64,000 nucleotides of DNA from Mycoplasmatota bacterium (GTDB lineage Bacteria > Bacillota_I > Bacilli_A > Izemoplasmatales > Hujiaoplasmataceae), in the NCBI GenBank assembly GCA_018622675.1, contig CP076020.1:186001-250000 (forward strand). The letters are read 5' to 3'. The translations under genes and the position numbers were made by a program. Positions 46,999 to 55,718 of this stretch are shown here, piece by piece. Each line of letters starts with the position of its first letter. Within the stretch, counting starts at the first letter, position 1. The notes beneath the pieces were generated by a model, which was not told the origin of the DNA, did not search any database, and was given only the letters and a program-made list of their open reading frames with translations.

Positions 46999-49383
46999 AT
47001 GGAGAAAGCAAAAGATATACTAAAGCGCTTATCAATTGATGATAAAATTAAACTTTTATCAGGGAAAAATTTTTGGTATTTAAATGCCATTCCTCAAGCA
47101 AATTTAAAAAGTATCATGATGACTGATGGTCCTCATGGTTTAAGAAAACAAAGAGATATGGGAGATCATTTAGGCATAGGTAATTCATATCCAGCAACTT
47201 GTTTTCCTACAGCTTCAGCCTTAGCTTCTACTTGGAATCCTTCATTAATATATAAACTAGGTCAGACCTTAGGGGATGAATGCTTAAGTGAAGAAGTTTC
47301 TGTTTTGTTAGGACCCGGTGTTAATATGAAAAGACATCCCCTTTGTGGACGTAATTTTGAATATTTTTCAGAAGATCCTTATTTAACAGGAAAACTAGCT
47401 AGTGCATATATCAATGGTGTACAATCTAAGGGTATTGGGACATCCCTTAAACACTTTGCGGTGAATAACCAAGAAACTATGCGCATGGGTGTTGACGTGA
47501 TAGTGGATGAAAGAACCTTGAGAGAATTTTATTTAAAAGCATTTGAAATGGCTGTTAAAGAATCACAACCATGGACAGTCATGTCTTCTTATAATAAAAT
47601 CAATGGCATTTATGCCAGTGAAAATAAAAAATTATTACAAGATATCTTAAAAGATGAATGGAAATACCAAGGTTTGGTTGTGACTGATTGGGGCGCCAAT
47701 AATGATAGAGTAGAAGGTTTGATTGCTGGACAAGATTTAGAAATGCCAGGCAATCAAAATATACACGCTAAAGCCATAAAAAAAGCCCTGGACAAGGGAA
47801 CCTTAAGTGAATCTATCTTGGATTCAAAAGTCCAACGTATTATAGAAATGATGATTCAATCTAATGAAACATTGAGTCAAAAACATCCAGACTATGATCC
47901 GGACAAACATCATCAATTCGCTAGAGAAGTTGCTCAGGAATCGATTGTTTTATTGAAAAATAGGGATGATATTCTACCATTAAATAAAAAAGAGAAAATT
48001 GCTTTAATTGGCGCTTTCGCAAAGAAACCAAGATATCAAGGTAGTGGCAGTAGTTTAATTAATCCTAGTAGAATCTCAACCGCTTACGATGCTTTAAAAG
48101 AAAAATGTGGTCAAGAAATATTATATGCGGATGGTTATGATTTGTCGACGGATGAGGTTGATGAATCTTTAATTAATGAAGCTTTGAATGTGATTCATCA
48201 AGCAGATAAAGTCATTATTATGGCAGGGTTAACGGACACTTATGAAAGTGAAGGTTTTGATAGGGATCATTTAGATTTACCAATGAACCATAATGCTTTA
48301 ATAGACGCTATATCAAAAGCCCATGACAAAGTCGTTGTTGCTTTATCTAATGGGTCACCTGTTAGAATGCCGTGGTTGAACAATGTTTCAGGTGTCCTTG
48401 AACAATATTTAACGGGACAAGCAAGTGGACAGGCTTTAATAGATATCTTATATGGTGATGTCAATCCAAGTGCTAAATTAGCTGAAACATTTCCAAATGC
48501 TTTATCTGAAATTATAGCCAACCAAAATTTTCCTGGTCAACCAAGACAGGTACTATATAAGGAAGGTTTATATGTAGGTTATAGGGCATATGATAAACAA
48601 CAAGTCAAACCTTTGTTTGATTTTGGATATGGTTTGTCTTATACAAGTTTTGAATATAGTCAATTTACCATAAAAAAAGATGACTTAAATCAAGTCATTC
48701 ATGTGACTTTAGACATTAAAAATACAGGTCAGTATTCCGGAAAAGAAATCGTACAAGTATATGTTTCTAAAAAGGATAGTTTAGTTTACAGACCCAATCA
48801 AGAATTAAAAGCATTTGATAAAGTTTCATTAGCACCTGGTCAAAGTAAAGAGCTTACTTTGAAAATAGATTATCATGACTTAAAAATTTATCAGGACGGT
48901 TTTAAATTAGAAGATGGTGAATATATGATCAGTATCAATGCTTCTTCAAGAGATGTTAGATATCAAGAGATTATAAGTATTGATTCAGAGGATTCTATTG
49001 TGAATGACCATTTAGACTTATATAAGAATTTAAGCTCAGAAAGTATCATTTCTGATGAAGATTATAAAGCTTTACTAGGATATGATATTCCACCTTACCC
49101 TTCTTCTAAGCCTTTTACTTTAAATTCAACCATTGGAGAAATTAGAAAAACATTCATCGGTGAAAAAATATACAAGATAATGTATAAAAAAATGGCTTAT
49201 ATGATTGAATCAGAAGACAATGATACCACTAAAAAAATGATTGAAAAATCTATTAAAGAAATGCCTTTTAGGTCTCTAGTTGTCTTTAGTGGTGGTGATT
49301 TAAGTATAAGAAGGGCACAAGGGATGTTAGATTTAATGAATAAACGTTTTATAAGAGGTCTTATAAAACTTATATTAGGTTAA
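46999..49383 (+). CDS. Beta-glucosidase, glycoside hydrolase family 3
   Basis: A 794-residue cytoplasmic GH3 enzyme (no signal peptide). It has an N-terminal barrel with MTDGPHGLR, GPGVNMKRHPLCGRNFEYFSEDP, KHFAVNNQE and the nucleophile Asp in VVTDWGAN. The GH3-C alpha/beta sandwich has LLKNRDDILPL and GSSLINPSR. The Fn3-like domain starts at NTGQYSGKEIVQVYV. A further ~110-residue C-terminal helical tail (after SIDSEDSIVN) is longer than in basic members. Together with the GPH symporter it forms a two-gene uptake and hydrolysis unit for a beta-glucoside or other beta-linked sugar; the exact substrate is not readable. Confidence 0.93.
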   Translation: MEKAKDILKRLSIDDKIKLLSGKNFWYLNAIPQANLKSIMMTDGPHGLRKQRDMGDHLGIGNSYPATCFPTASALASTWNPSLIYKLGQTLGDECLSEEVSVLLGPGVNMKRHPLCGRNFEYFSEDPYLTGKLASAYINGVQSKGIGTSLKHFAVNNQETMRMGVDVIVDERTLREFYLKAFEMAVKESQPWTVMSSYNKINGIYASENKKLLQDILKDEWKYQGLVVTDWGANNDRVEGLIAGQDLEMPGNQNIHAKAIKKALDKGTLSESILDSKVQRIIEMMIQSNETLSQKHPDYDPDKHHQFAREVAQESIVLLKNRDDILPLNKKEKIALIGAFAKKPRYQGSGSSLINPSRISTAYDALKEKCGQEILYADGYDLSTDEVDESLINEALNVIHQADKVIIMAGLTDTYESEGFDRDHLDLPMNHNALIDAISKAHDKVVVALSNGSPVRMPWLNNVSGVLEQYLTGQASGQALIDILYGDVNPSAKLAETFPNALSEIIANQNFPGQPRQVLYKEGLYVGYRAYDKQQVKPLFDFGYGLSYTSFEYSQFTIKKDDLNQVIHVTLDIKNTGQYSGKEIVQVYVSKKDSLVYRPNQELKAFDKVSLAPGQSKELTLKIDYHDLKIYQDGFKLEDGEYMISINASSRDVRYQEIISIDSEDSIVNDHLDLYKNLSSESIISDEDYKALLGYDIPPYPSSKPFTLNSTIGEIRKTFIGEKIYKIMYKKMAYMIESEDNDTTKKMIEKSIKEMPFRSLVVFSGGDLSIRRAQGMLDLMNKRFIRGLIKLILG

Positions 49384-49461
49384 TCAATGATAGACATCGA
49401 TGTTTTATAGTAAAAATGATCAGTGTCTGAATTAAAAAATTCTTTATGGAAGGGGTTTTGT

Positions 49462-50382
49462 ATGTTTAAAAAAATACTTAGTATTGTATTGTTATTATTG
49501 ATTACTTGGGGTCTTATCTTCTCTGTTCAGGCAGATATTGGACCTAAACCAACAGCCGAGATTAATATTTTAGGTTTTGATCAAGCTTATGCTTTTGATA
49601 TCCTATTTAAAGTTGATGATGACGATGTCAGAGTTTTAAATGAAGATGAAGTTCAAGAGGAAGTTGAATATTACTATTATAAAGACACTTATCCTAATGT
49701 CTTAAATGGCTTTCAAGACGAGGATGGGTATGCATCTTATACCTTATATCGAAGGATACCTCATCACATTGAACAATTAGAAACTCATCGATTTATGTTA
49801 GGCTATGTATACCCACCAGATGACTTTAAAATTGTCTTAGTTTTAGACAATGATGAAATCATCATCTCTGATGTGGTTCATAAAAGATCTTTTAACGCAG
49901 AAATAACTTTTGACTTAAGTGACTTTTCAATTGAAGAAAGTCAGCCTGTCAACATAAATGGAGTTTCAGTTTACTTAGTGAATGAACCAAGTCCGGAAGA
50001 ATATATACCTTGGAATGAAATCATCACTCAAATCATTTTAGGTGTTATTTTTACTTTAATCATTGAATTATTGATTCTATTTGTATTTAGATACAATCAT
50101 AAGTCTTCTTATAAACTAGTTACTTATGTAAATATCGTGACTCAGTTTTTATTTCACACAGCCTTAGTAACGATGATTATCATCTTTGATTTCTTTGGTT
50201 TTGTTTTTACTTTTGTGATTGGAGAAATAATTATTTTAATCATAGAAGCATTAGTGTATAGAAAATTATTAAAGGAAAAAACGAAATCAATGGCCACCAT
50301 TTATGCCTTATGTGCCAATGTGATTTCTTTGGTCTTTGGAACTCTTATCTTAAGTGAAGTATTACTTTTAATCTTTAAATAG
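49462..50382 (+). CDS. Hypothetical membrane protein with extracytoplasmic domain
   Basis: A 306-residue protein. A signal sequence (~1-25) ends at SVQADIGPKPTAEI. An extracytoplasmic acidic domain of about 160 residues follows, then four membrane helices (~190-300). The ADIGPKP start of the mature chain is strikingly conserved-looking and recurs in unannotated mollicute membrane proteins as far as I recall, but no function is known. AAGGGG precedes ATG 49462. Confidence 0.7.
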   Translation: MFKKILSIVLLLLITWGLIFSVQADIGPKPTAEINILGFDQAYAFDILFKVDDDDVRVLNEDEVQEEVEYYYYKDTYPNVLNGFQDEDGYASYTLYRRIPHHIEQLETHRFMLGYVYPPDDFKIVLVLDNDEIIISDVVHKRSFNAEITFDLSDFSIEESQPVNINGVSVYLVNEPSPEEYIPWNEIITQIILGVIFTLIIELLILFVFRYNHKSSYKLVTYVNIVTQFLFHTALVTMIIIFDFFGFVFTFVIGEIIILIIEALVYRKLLKEKTKSMATIYALCANVISLVFGTLILSEVLLLIFK

Positions 50383-50410
50383 TTTAAAAACAAATAAAAA
50401 GGAATTTTAT

Positions 50411-50449
50411 AAGGTTTATTTACTATCATAAAGAAGTTAAACCTTTTTT
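50411..50449 (+). terminator. Terminator in the 50383-50681 gap
   Basis: AAGGTTTA (50411-50418) pairs with TAAACCTT (50438-50445) and TTTTTTA follows. The remaining gap to 50681 is extremely AT-rich (probably a UP-element-like promoter zone); I see no other feature. Confidence 0.65.
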
Positions 50450-50681
50450 AATGCTTACAAGAGATTGCTTCAATATTCTTAATAAATAAAAAAACAATAA
50501 ATTATTATATTTATCAAATAATCATTTTTATAAGATTTTTTACAATAATGATTTATTTTTTAATAAAATAGGCTAAATTGTTATCTTTTTTTAAGTTTTA
50601 ACCAAAAAATGTTTGCCATATATAAAAAAATATTATATTTATAAAGTATATAAATATCATTACCCTAGGGGGGAAAATAAA

Positions 50682-53600
50682 ATGAAAAAAATATTATTAG
50701 CAGTAGGTGCTTTATTTTTGTTCTTTGTCTTATTGGGATGTGATGAGAACGGCAGTTTTTCAATTCCTACAGATGTTACTATACCAACAAGTGAAGAAGA
50801 AACAACTGAAGAACCATCATCTGATGATTTGACAACTGTGATACCTACCGTTACTGAAGACGACTCAAGTGATTCATCTTCGAGTGATACTTCAGGTGAT
50901 ACTTCAACGGATACTTCAACGGATACCTCAACTGAAACAAGTGAAGACACAGAGCCTGTTGTTTTGTTAGATAGACCTAGAAACTTGTCTATTGATTCAA
51001 CAACGAAAATATTGTCTTGGGATCCAGTCACAGATGCGGTTGAGTACCAAGTATATGTTGATGGGGATTTACAAACAACTGTGACTACAAGTCAGTATGA
51101 CTTTTCAAGTCATACAGAGGATTATATTGTCTTTAACGTCAAGGCAATCGCGAGTGATAGTGATAGTAACTCAGATTTAAGTTTAGATATTGTTTATAAT
51201 GAATCTGCGGCCAGTGACATTAGTGAACTATCAACTGTCCTTCAAACGAGTGGTATGAATCTATCGGATAATCAAGCTTTTGCGACAGAACTAGTATCAA
51301 GAGGAGTATCTGTCACTCAGGTTCAAACAATGATGACTGATATGGGACCAGTGATGTCTAAAATCCAGGCCAATGCATCAATGAGTGATATTTACCCAGA
51401 CTTACATACAATGATAGATCATTTAGAGAATATTGAAGCATTTGTCAGTGCCTTTGTAAGAGTTGAATTACCAGCGAATATACAAGCACAAATCGATTAT
51501 TATACTGATGAAGATGGTACTTGTGAAATTTATGACATGGATACATGTGTAACTTATCATGATTACAGTGAAGAAATCATGTATTTGAACCGATTATTAA
51601 GTTTTGTTGAAACATATCCAGATGAAACTGTAGAATCAGTGATGGTGGTTGTTAGTTATTTATTAAGAATTGAATCTACAATGAATGCAGCTTGGTTTAG
51701 TGATGTGGAATCACTAATGGATGTTTCATCACCGACCACAACACAAATGAATCTTGCTATTTCTCTAAAAAACGGTTTAGTTTTAGATTTGAAAGAAGAA
51801 ATGCCAAGTCACCATGAATTCATGATTTTTAGCCAAACAATGATGACTCTTGTTGATACTTTGATGGATAATGATCGAATGAACATATACTTTGATGCAG
51901 AGAAAAATGCAAGCCAAATACAAATGTCACTTAACTTATTATATGACTTTGTTTTAGCTATAGATTCGGATTATCTTAATGGCCTAAAAACAGCATTTGA
52001 AGATGATGATCCAGTGGCTATTTTAACGACACAATTAACCTTAATCAATGCTTTTATTCAAGATAATGAAACTGAAATAGATGCTTTAGCTGATATATAT
52101 AGTGATCAAGAAAAAGAAGATATATTCTTTGATCTATTAGTAACATCTATTTTAGAATCTCAAATTTCAGACGCAACAGAACAAGCAGATATCATGTTGA
52201 TCATTGAAGAAAACATTGTTTTTACAAATCTCCTTACTATGAAATCATCTGGTGGAGATTTCTTCATAGATTTCTTGGATCAATTAGATGAAAGTGACTA
52301 TGAATTAATTTACGCGCTTTATGATTTAACAAATACACCTGACATGGGTTCTTTTATAGAAGATGATGATTCTGGAATGGATGTTAACTTTAAGATAACT
52401 TCTCACTTAGACCCAGGCCAATATGTGATTAGTGTCAGAGGATATAGTAGTTCTGAAATGGGACCTTATGACTTATATATTTACAAAGATATTGATACCG
52501 TTCCTGTTTTAATAGAAGAAATCAATGATTCTATAACAATGTTTGGTGAAAACCAATATACATTTACTATAACACAAGCAACAACAATAGAAATTTATAC
52601 TGAAAGCGATATAGATACTTACGGTATGCTTTCAGAATATGTTGAAATAACCATGACTGAAGAAGAAGCCGTCTTTAATGCCTTGAACGCTTTCATGGAT
52701 ACCATGAATCCATTGATTCAAACGATGACTGAAGACGACTATACATTATTGATTGAAAATATGATTGCTTTTGTTAAAACAGCTGCTTATATCAATCATT
52801 ATTATGTTCCAATGGATATAGATCAATTAGCGGATCTTGAAGAATCATTAGATATCTTCTTAAATACCAGTCCATATCAGTATGTTTTAATGAAAACTTT
52901 TATGAATCAAATGGACACCACGACTTATTTATATGACCTTGAATTAGCAATGAATAACCAAGATATAGCAGAAGTCATTGTTTTACAATTAGATTTTATC
53001 AATACTTTTATTGATGCCAGTGAAATTGATTTAGATGCAGTCATTACACCATATACACCAGTAGAATCAGAAGCCATATTCTTCGATTTAATCATTGCCA
53101 ATATCTTGAAAATGCAAGGATTTAATGAAACAGAACAAGATGATGTGATGTTGTTGATAGAAAATAATGTTGATTTTGCGACATTGATGTCTTTGTTCAA
53201 TCTTGCGGATGGAAAATTTAATGACGTCTTGGATAGGTTCGATGAGACTGACTATGAACTCATATATCAATTGGGTGATTTAATCGAGATTGATAGCGCT
53301 TATTATGAAGATTTGAACCAATACGACTTAGATAGAACAGAAGCTATGGCATTATTGATAGACTCATTTATAGATACATTCAATCCGTTAGTTCAAGACA
53401 TGACAGAAGCTGAATATGACATAGTGATTGATAATATTATTCAAATAGTCAAAACATCAATGGCGATAGAAGATTATCATTATGATACTTACACAGATGA
53501 TGAAATGACCGCTTATAACCTTATTTTTACAACCCTTTCTGCTTTGACATCAGAAGAGTTTACCATCATGCAAACATTAATGAATCAAATACAATTATCA

Positions 53601-53981
53601 GATATCTTTATGGATATATATGATATCTATTATGTGAGTACTGTGACAGCAACACCTGATCAACAAGATTATGGTATGATTATTGAGTTTGCTAATGTAT
53701 ATGTTGATACATATGCTTTAGTAGAGACTGATATTGATGAAATCATAGCTGGTATTCTCTTATTAGTAGATGATACAAAGATACAAAGTCTATTCAATAT
53801 ATTACCAGAAGATGTCGCTACTATAAAAACCATCATTGAAGATTATCCAAGTACATTATATGATCATGCTCTTATTGTTGTAGATTATGATTATACTAAT
53901 TTAACAAGTGCTGAGATAGAAGCATTAGAAGAACTTATTTACTGGATTGAAACGCCTTATATGGAAGAACCAACCCAGTAG
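50682..53981 (+). CDS. Large repetitive lipoprotein (Fn3, pre-peptidase-like and helical repeats)
   Basis: A 1,099-residue protein. The lipobox is at Cys20 (FVLLGC). A Ser/Thr/Asp/Glu linker (~30-90) includes the tandem unit DTST. An Fn3-type domain (~95-170, LSIDSTTKILSWDPVTDAVEYQVYVDG) follows. Three related helical blocks come next, each with the pattern LQL.FIN.FI…..FFDL...SIL or NIL…LI..N..F..L….DE.DYELIY.L.DL. Between blocks one and two lies a beta domain resembling the PPC (pre-peptidase C-terminal) module, with LDPGQYVISVRGYSSSEMGPYDLYIYKD. It is surface-exposed, anchored by lipid, and probably adhesive or structural (inference). The start is fixed by a G-run at 50668. Confidence 0.85.
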   Translation: MKKILLAVGALFLFFVLLGCDENGSFSIPTDVTIPTSEEETTEEPSSDDLTTVIPTVTEDDSSDSSSSDTSGDTSTDTSTDTSTETSEDTEPVVLLDRPRNLSIDSTTKILSWDPVTDAVEYQVYVDGDLQTTVTTSQYDFSSHTEDYIVFNVKAIASDSDSNSDLSLDIVYNESAASDISELSTVLQTSGMNLSDNQAFATELVSRGVSVTQVQTMMTDMGPVMSKIQANASMSDIYPDLHTMIDHLENIEAFVSAFVRVELPANIQAQIDYYTDEDGTCEIYDMDTCVTYHDYSEEIMYLNRLLSFVETYPDETVESVMVVVSYLLRIESTMNAAWFSDVESLMDVSSPTTTQMNLAISLKNGLVLDLKEEMPSHHEFMIFSQTMMTLVDTLMDNDRMNIYFDAEKNASQIQMSLNLLYDFVLAIDSDYLNGLKTAFEDDDPVAILTTQLTLINAFIQDNETEIDALADIYSDQEKEDIFFDLLVTSILESQISDATEQADIMLIIEENIVFTNLLTMKSSGGDFFIDFLDQLDESDYELIYALYDLTNTPDMGSFIEDDDSGMDVNFKITSHLDPGQYVISVRGYSSSEMGPYDLYIYKDIDTVPVLIEEINDSITMFGENQYTFTITQATTIEIYTESDIDTYGMLSEYVEITMTEEEAVFNALNAFMDTMNPLIQTMTEDDYTLLIENMIAFVKTAAYINHYYVPMDIDQLADLEESLDIFLNTSPYQYVLMKTFMNQMDTTTYLYDLELAMNNQDIAEVIVLQLDFINTFIDASEIDLDAVITPYTPVESEAIFFDLIIANILKMQGFNETEQDDVMLLIENNVDFATLMSLFNLADGKFNDVLDRFDETDYELIYQLGDLIEIDSAYYEDLNQYDLDRTEAMALLIDSFIDTFNPLVQDMTEAEYDIVIDNIIQIVKTSMAIEDYHYDTYTDDEMTAYNLIFTTLSALTSEEFTIMQTLMNQIQLSDIFMDIYDIYYVSTVTATPDQQDYGMIIEFANVYVDTYALVETDIDEIIAGILLLVDDTKIQSLFNILPEDVATIKTIIEDYPSTLYDHALIVVDYDYTNLTSAEIEALEELIYWIETPYMEEPTQ

Positions 53982-53999
53982 AATAAGTTTAATATAAAG

Positions 54000-54036
54000 G
54001 ATAGCGGATCGTTTTTTGATCCGCTATCTTCTTTTA
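54000..54036 (+). terminator. Terminator after the large lipoprotein gene
   Basis: An 11-bp stem GATAGCGGATC (54000-54010)/GATCCGCTATC (54018-54028) has a 7-base loop and a CTTCTTTT tail. The arms match those of the hairpin at 58134. Confidence 0.85.
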
Positions 54037-54197
54037 AAAAAACTCTCGATTCAATGCTTCAATGCTAGATAAAATCATTGGCTCATAATGGATGATTAAG
54101 TAATTTATTATAAGATAAAATATATGCTAGAAACTTGACTATTTCTGATAGAAATACTATCATATAGAAGAGAGAAAAATAATATAGAAAGGTAAGT

Positions 54198-55595
54198 ATG
54201 CTCGGAATCAATAACGAGTATAGGAAAAAAATGTATGCAAAAAATATTTGGAAAGATATAACAGCAGATAAGTTAAAAAAAGTTAATGACTTTTCTGAAG
54301 GTTATAAAGATTTTATTAGTGTTGGTAAGACTGAACGTCTTTGTGTCAATGAAGCAGTTTCTTTAGCTGCTGATAAGGGCTATAAAAGATTAGAGTATTA
54401 CAAAAGTTTAAAACCTGGAGATAAGGTTTATGTGATTAATAAAAACAAGAATATTGCTTTGTTTTTAATTGGTAAAAAACCATTAACAGAAGGTTTAAGA
54501 ATCCTTGGTGCTCATATTGATTCACCAAGACTAGATATTAAACAAAATCCTTTATATGAAAAAGATGAATTTGCTTTTCTTGATACCCACTACTATGGTG
54601 GCATTAAAAAATACCAATGGGTAACAACACCTTTATCTTTACATGGTGTGGTTTGTAAAAAGGATGGTTCAACCATCAATATTAACATTGGTGAAGCTGA
54701 TTCAGACCCAGTATTAGGTATATCTGATTTATTGGTTCATTTATCTGCAGATCAAATGAAAAAATCAGCTAAAGAAGTGATTGAAGGAGAAAAACTAGAT
54801 GTAACGTTTGGTTCTATTCCTTTAAAAGACGAAGAAAAAGATGCAGTTAAAGCCAATATTTTAAAACTATTAAAGGAAAAATATGATATTGAAGAAGAAG
54901 ACTTTATCTCTTCTGAATTAGAAATAGTACCTGCTGGTAAAGCAAGAGATTATGGGTTTGATAGAAGCATGGTTGCTGGATATGGTCATGATGATAGAGT
55001 ATGTGCTTATACATCTTTACATGCCGTATTAGATACAGATACTTCTGAATATACATCTTGTTGTATATTAGTTGATAAAGAAGAAATTGGTAGTGTAGGC
55101 GCAACAGGTGCTAGTTCATCTTTCTTTGAAGATACTGTTGCGGAATTATTAGCTTTAACAGATCAAACCAACTACTTAGATTTAAAAAGAACAATGACAA
55201 ATTCTAAGATGTTATCAAGTGATGTATCAGCGGCCCTTGACCCATTATATGATAGTGTAAGTGATAAAAAGAATAATGCTAAGTTTGGTCATGGTATTGT
55301 CTTTAATAAATACACAGGCTCAAGAGGTAAAAGCGGTTCTAATGATGCGGAACCTGAATATATTGCTTGGATAAGAAATATCATGGATAACCATGATATT
55401 CATTATCAAACAAGTGAACTTGGTAAAGTTGACCAAGGTGGTGGAGGAACCATCGCTTATATTCTAGGGGAATATAATATGAATGTTATTGATGCTGGTG
55501 TTGCGGTATTAAACATGCATGCACCAATGGAAATCGTTTCTAAAGCAGATGTTTATGAAGCATATCAAGCATATAAAATTTTCTTAACAAAATAA
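54198..55595 (+). CDS. M18-family aminopeptidase (aminopeptidase I type)
   Basis: A 465-residue cytosolic metalloaminopeptidase of the M18 family. Metal ligands and catalytic residues are visible in LGAHIDSPRLD, MVAGYGHDDRVCAYTS, LVDKEEIGSVGATG, SDVSAALDP and the final NMHAPMEIVSKADV. A central insertion domain (~150-240) carries the FGSIPLKDEEK segment. It releases N-terminal amino acids from peptides and is a normal component of peptide utilisation. The start ATG 54198 follows AAAGGT. Its own transcript ends at the strong terminator at 55603. Confidence 0.92.
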   Translation: MLGINNEYRKKMYAKNIWKDITADKLKKVNDFSEGYKDFISVGKTERLCVNEAVSLAADKGYKRLEYYKSLKPGDKVYVINKNKNIALFLIGKKPLTEGLRILGAHIDSPRLDIKQNPLYEKDEFAFLDTHYYGGIKKYQWVTTPLSLHGVVCKKDGSTININIGEADSDPVLGISDLLVHLSADQMKKSAKEVIEGEKLDVTFGSIPLKDEEKDAVKANILKLLKEKYDIEEEDFISSELEIVPAGKARDYGFDRSMVAGYGHDDRVCAYTSLHAVLDTDTSEYTSCCILVDKEEIGSVGATGASSSFFEDTVAELLALTDQTNYLDLKRTMTNSKMLSSDVSAALDPLYDSVSDKKNNAKFGHGIVFNKYTGSRGKSGSNDAEPEYIAWIRNIMDNHDIHYQTSELGKVDQGGGGTIAYILGEYNMNVIDAGVAVLNMHAPMEIVSKADVYEAYQAYKIFLTK

Positions 55596-55602
55596 TGATA
55601 TC

Positions 55603-55642
55603 AAAGCACTGAAATCTTCAATGATTTCAGTGCTTTTTTTAC
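55603..55642 (+). terminator. Terminator after the M18 aminopeptidase
   Basis: A 14-bp perfect stem (55603-55616 with 55623-55636), six-base loop and T-run. Confidence 0.88.
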
Positions 55643-55647
55643 ATAAT

Positions 55648-55677
55648 TTGAAGATTTTTTAGTAAATATGATATAAT
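55648..55677 (+). promoter_or_regulatory. Promoter of the 55719 surface-protein gene
   Basis: TTGAAG (55648-55653), an 18-base spacer and TATAAT (55672-55677). Confidence 0.6.
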
Positions 55678-55718
55678 TATTTTAATTATAGTATTTAGTA
55701 TAGAATGCAGGTACAATA

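Noticed and set aside
50880-50945. Short direct repeats (GATACTTCAACG…) as a CRISPR or regulatory repeat.
   Set aside because: They are in frame and encode the DTST repeats of a linker in the lipoprotein, with no spacers.
50660-51031. Minus-strand reading frame rich in Ser/Val.
   Set aside because: It is the antisense shadow of the Ser/Thr-rich linker and has no RBS.
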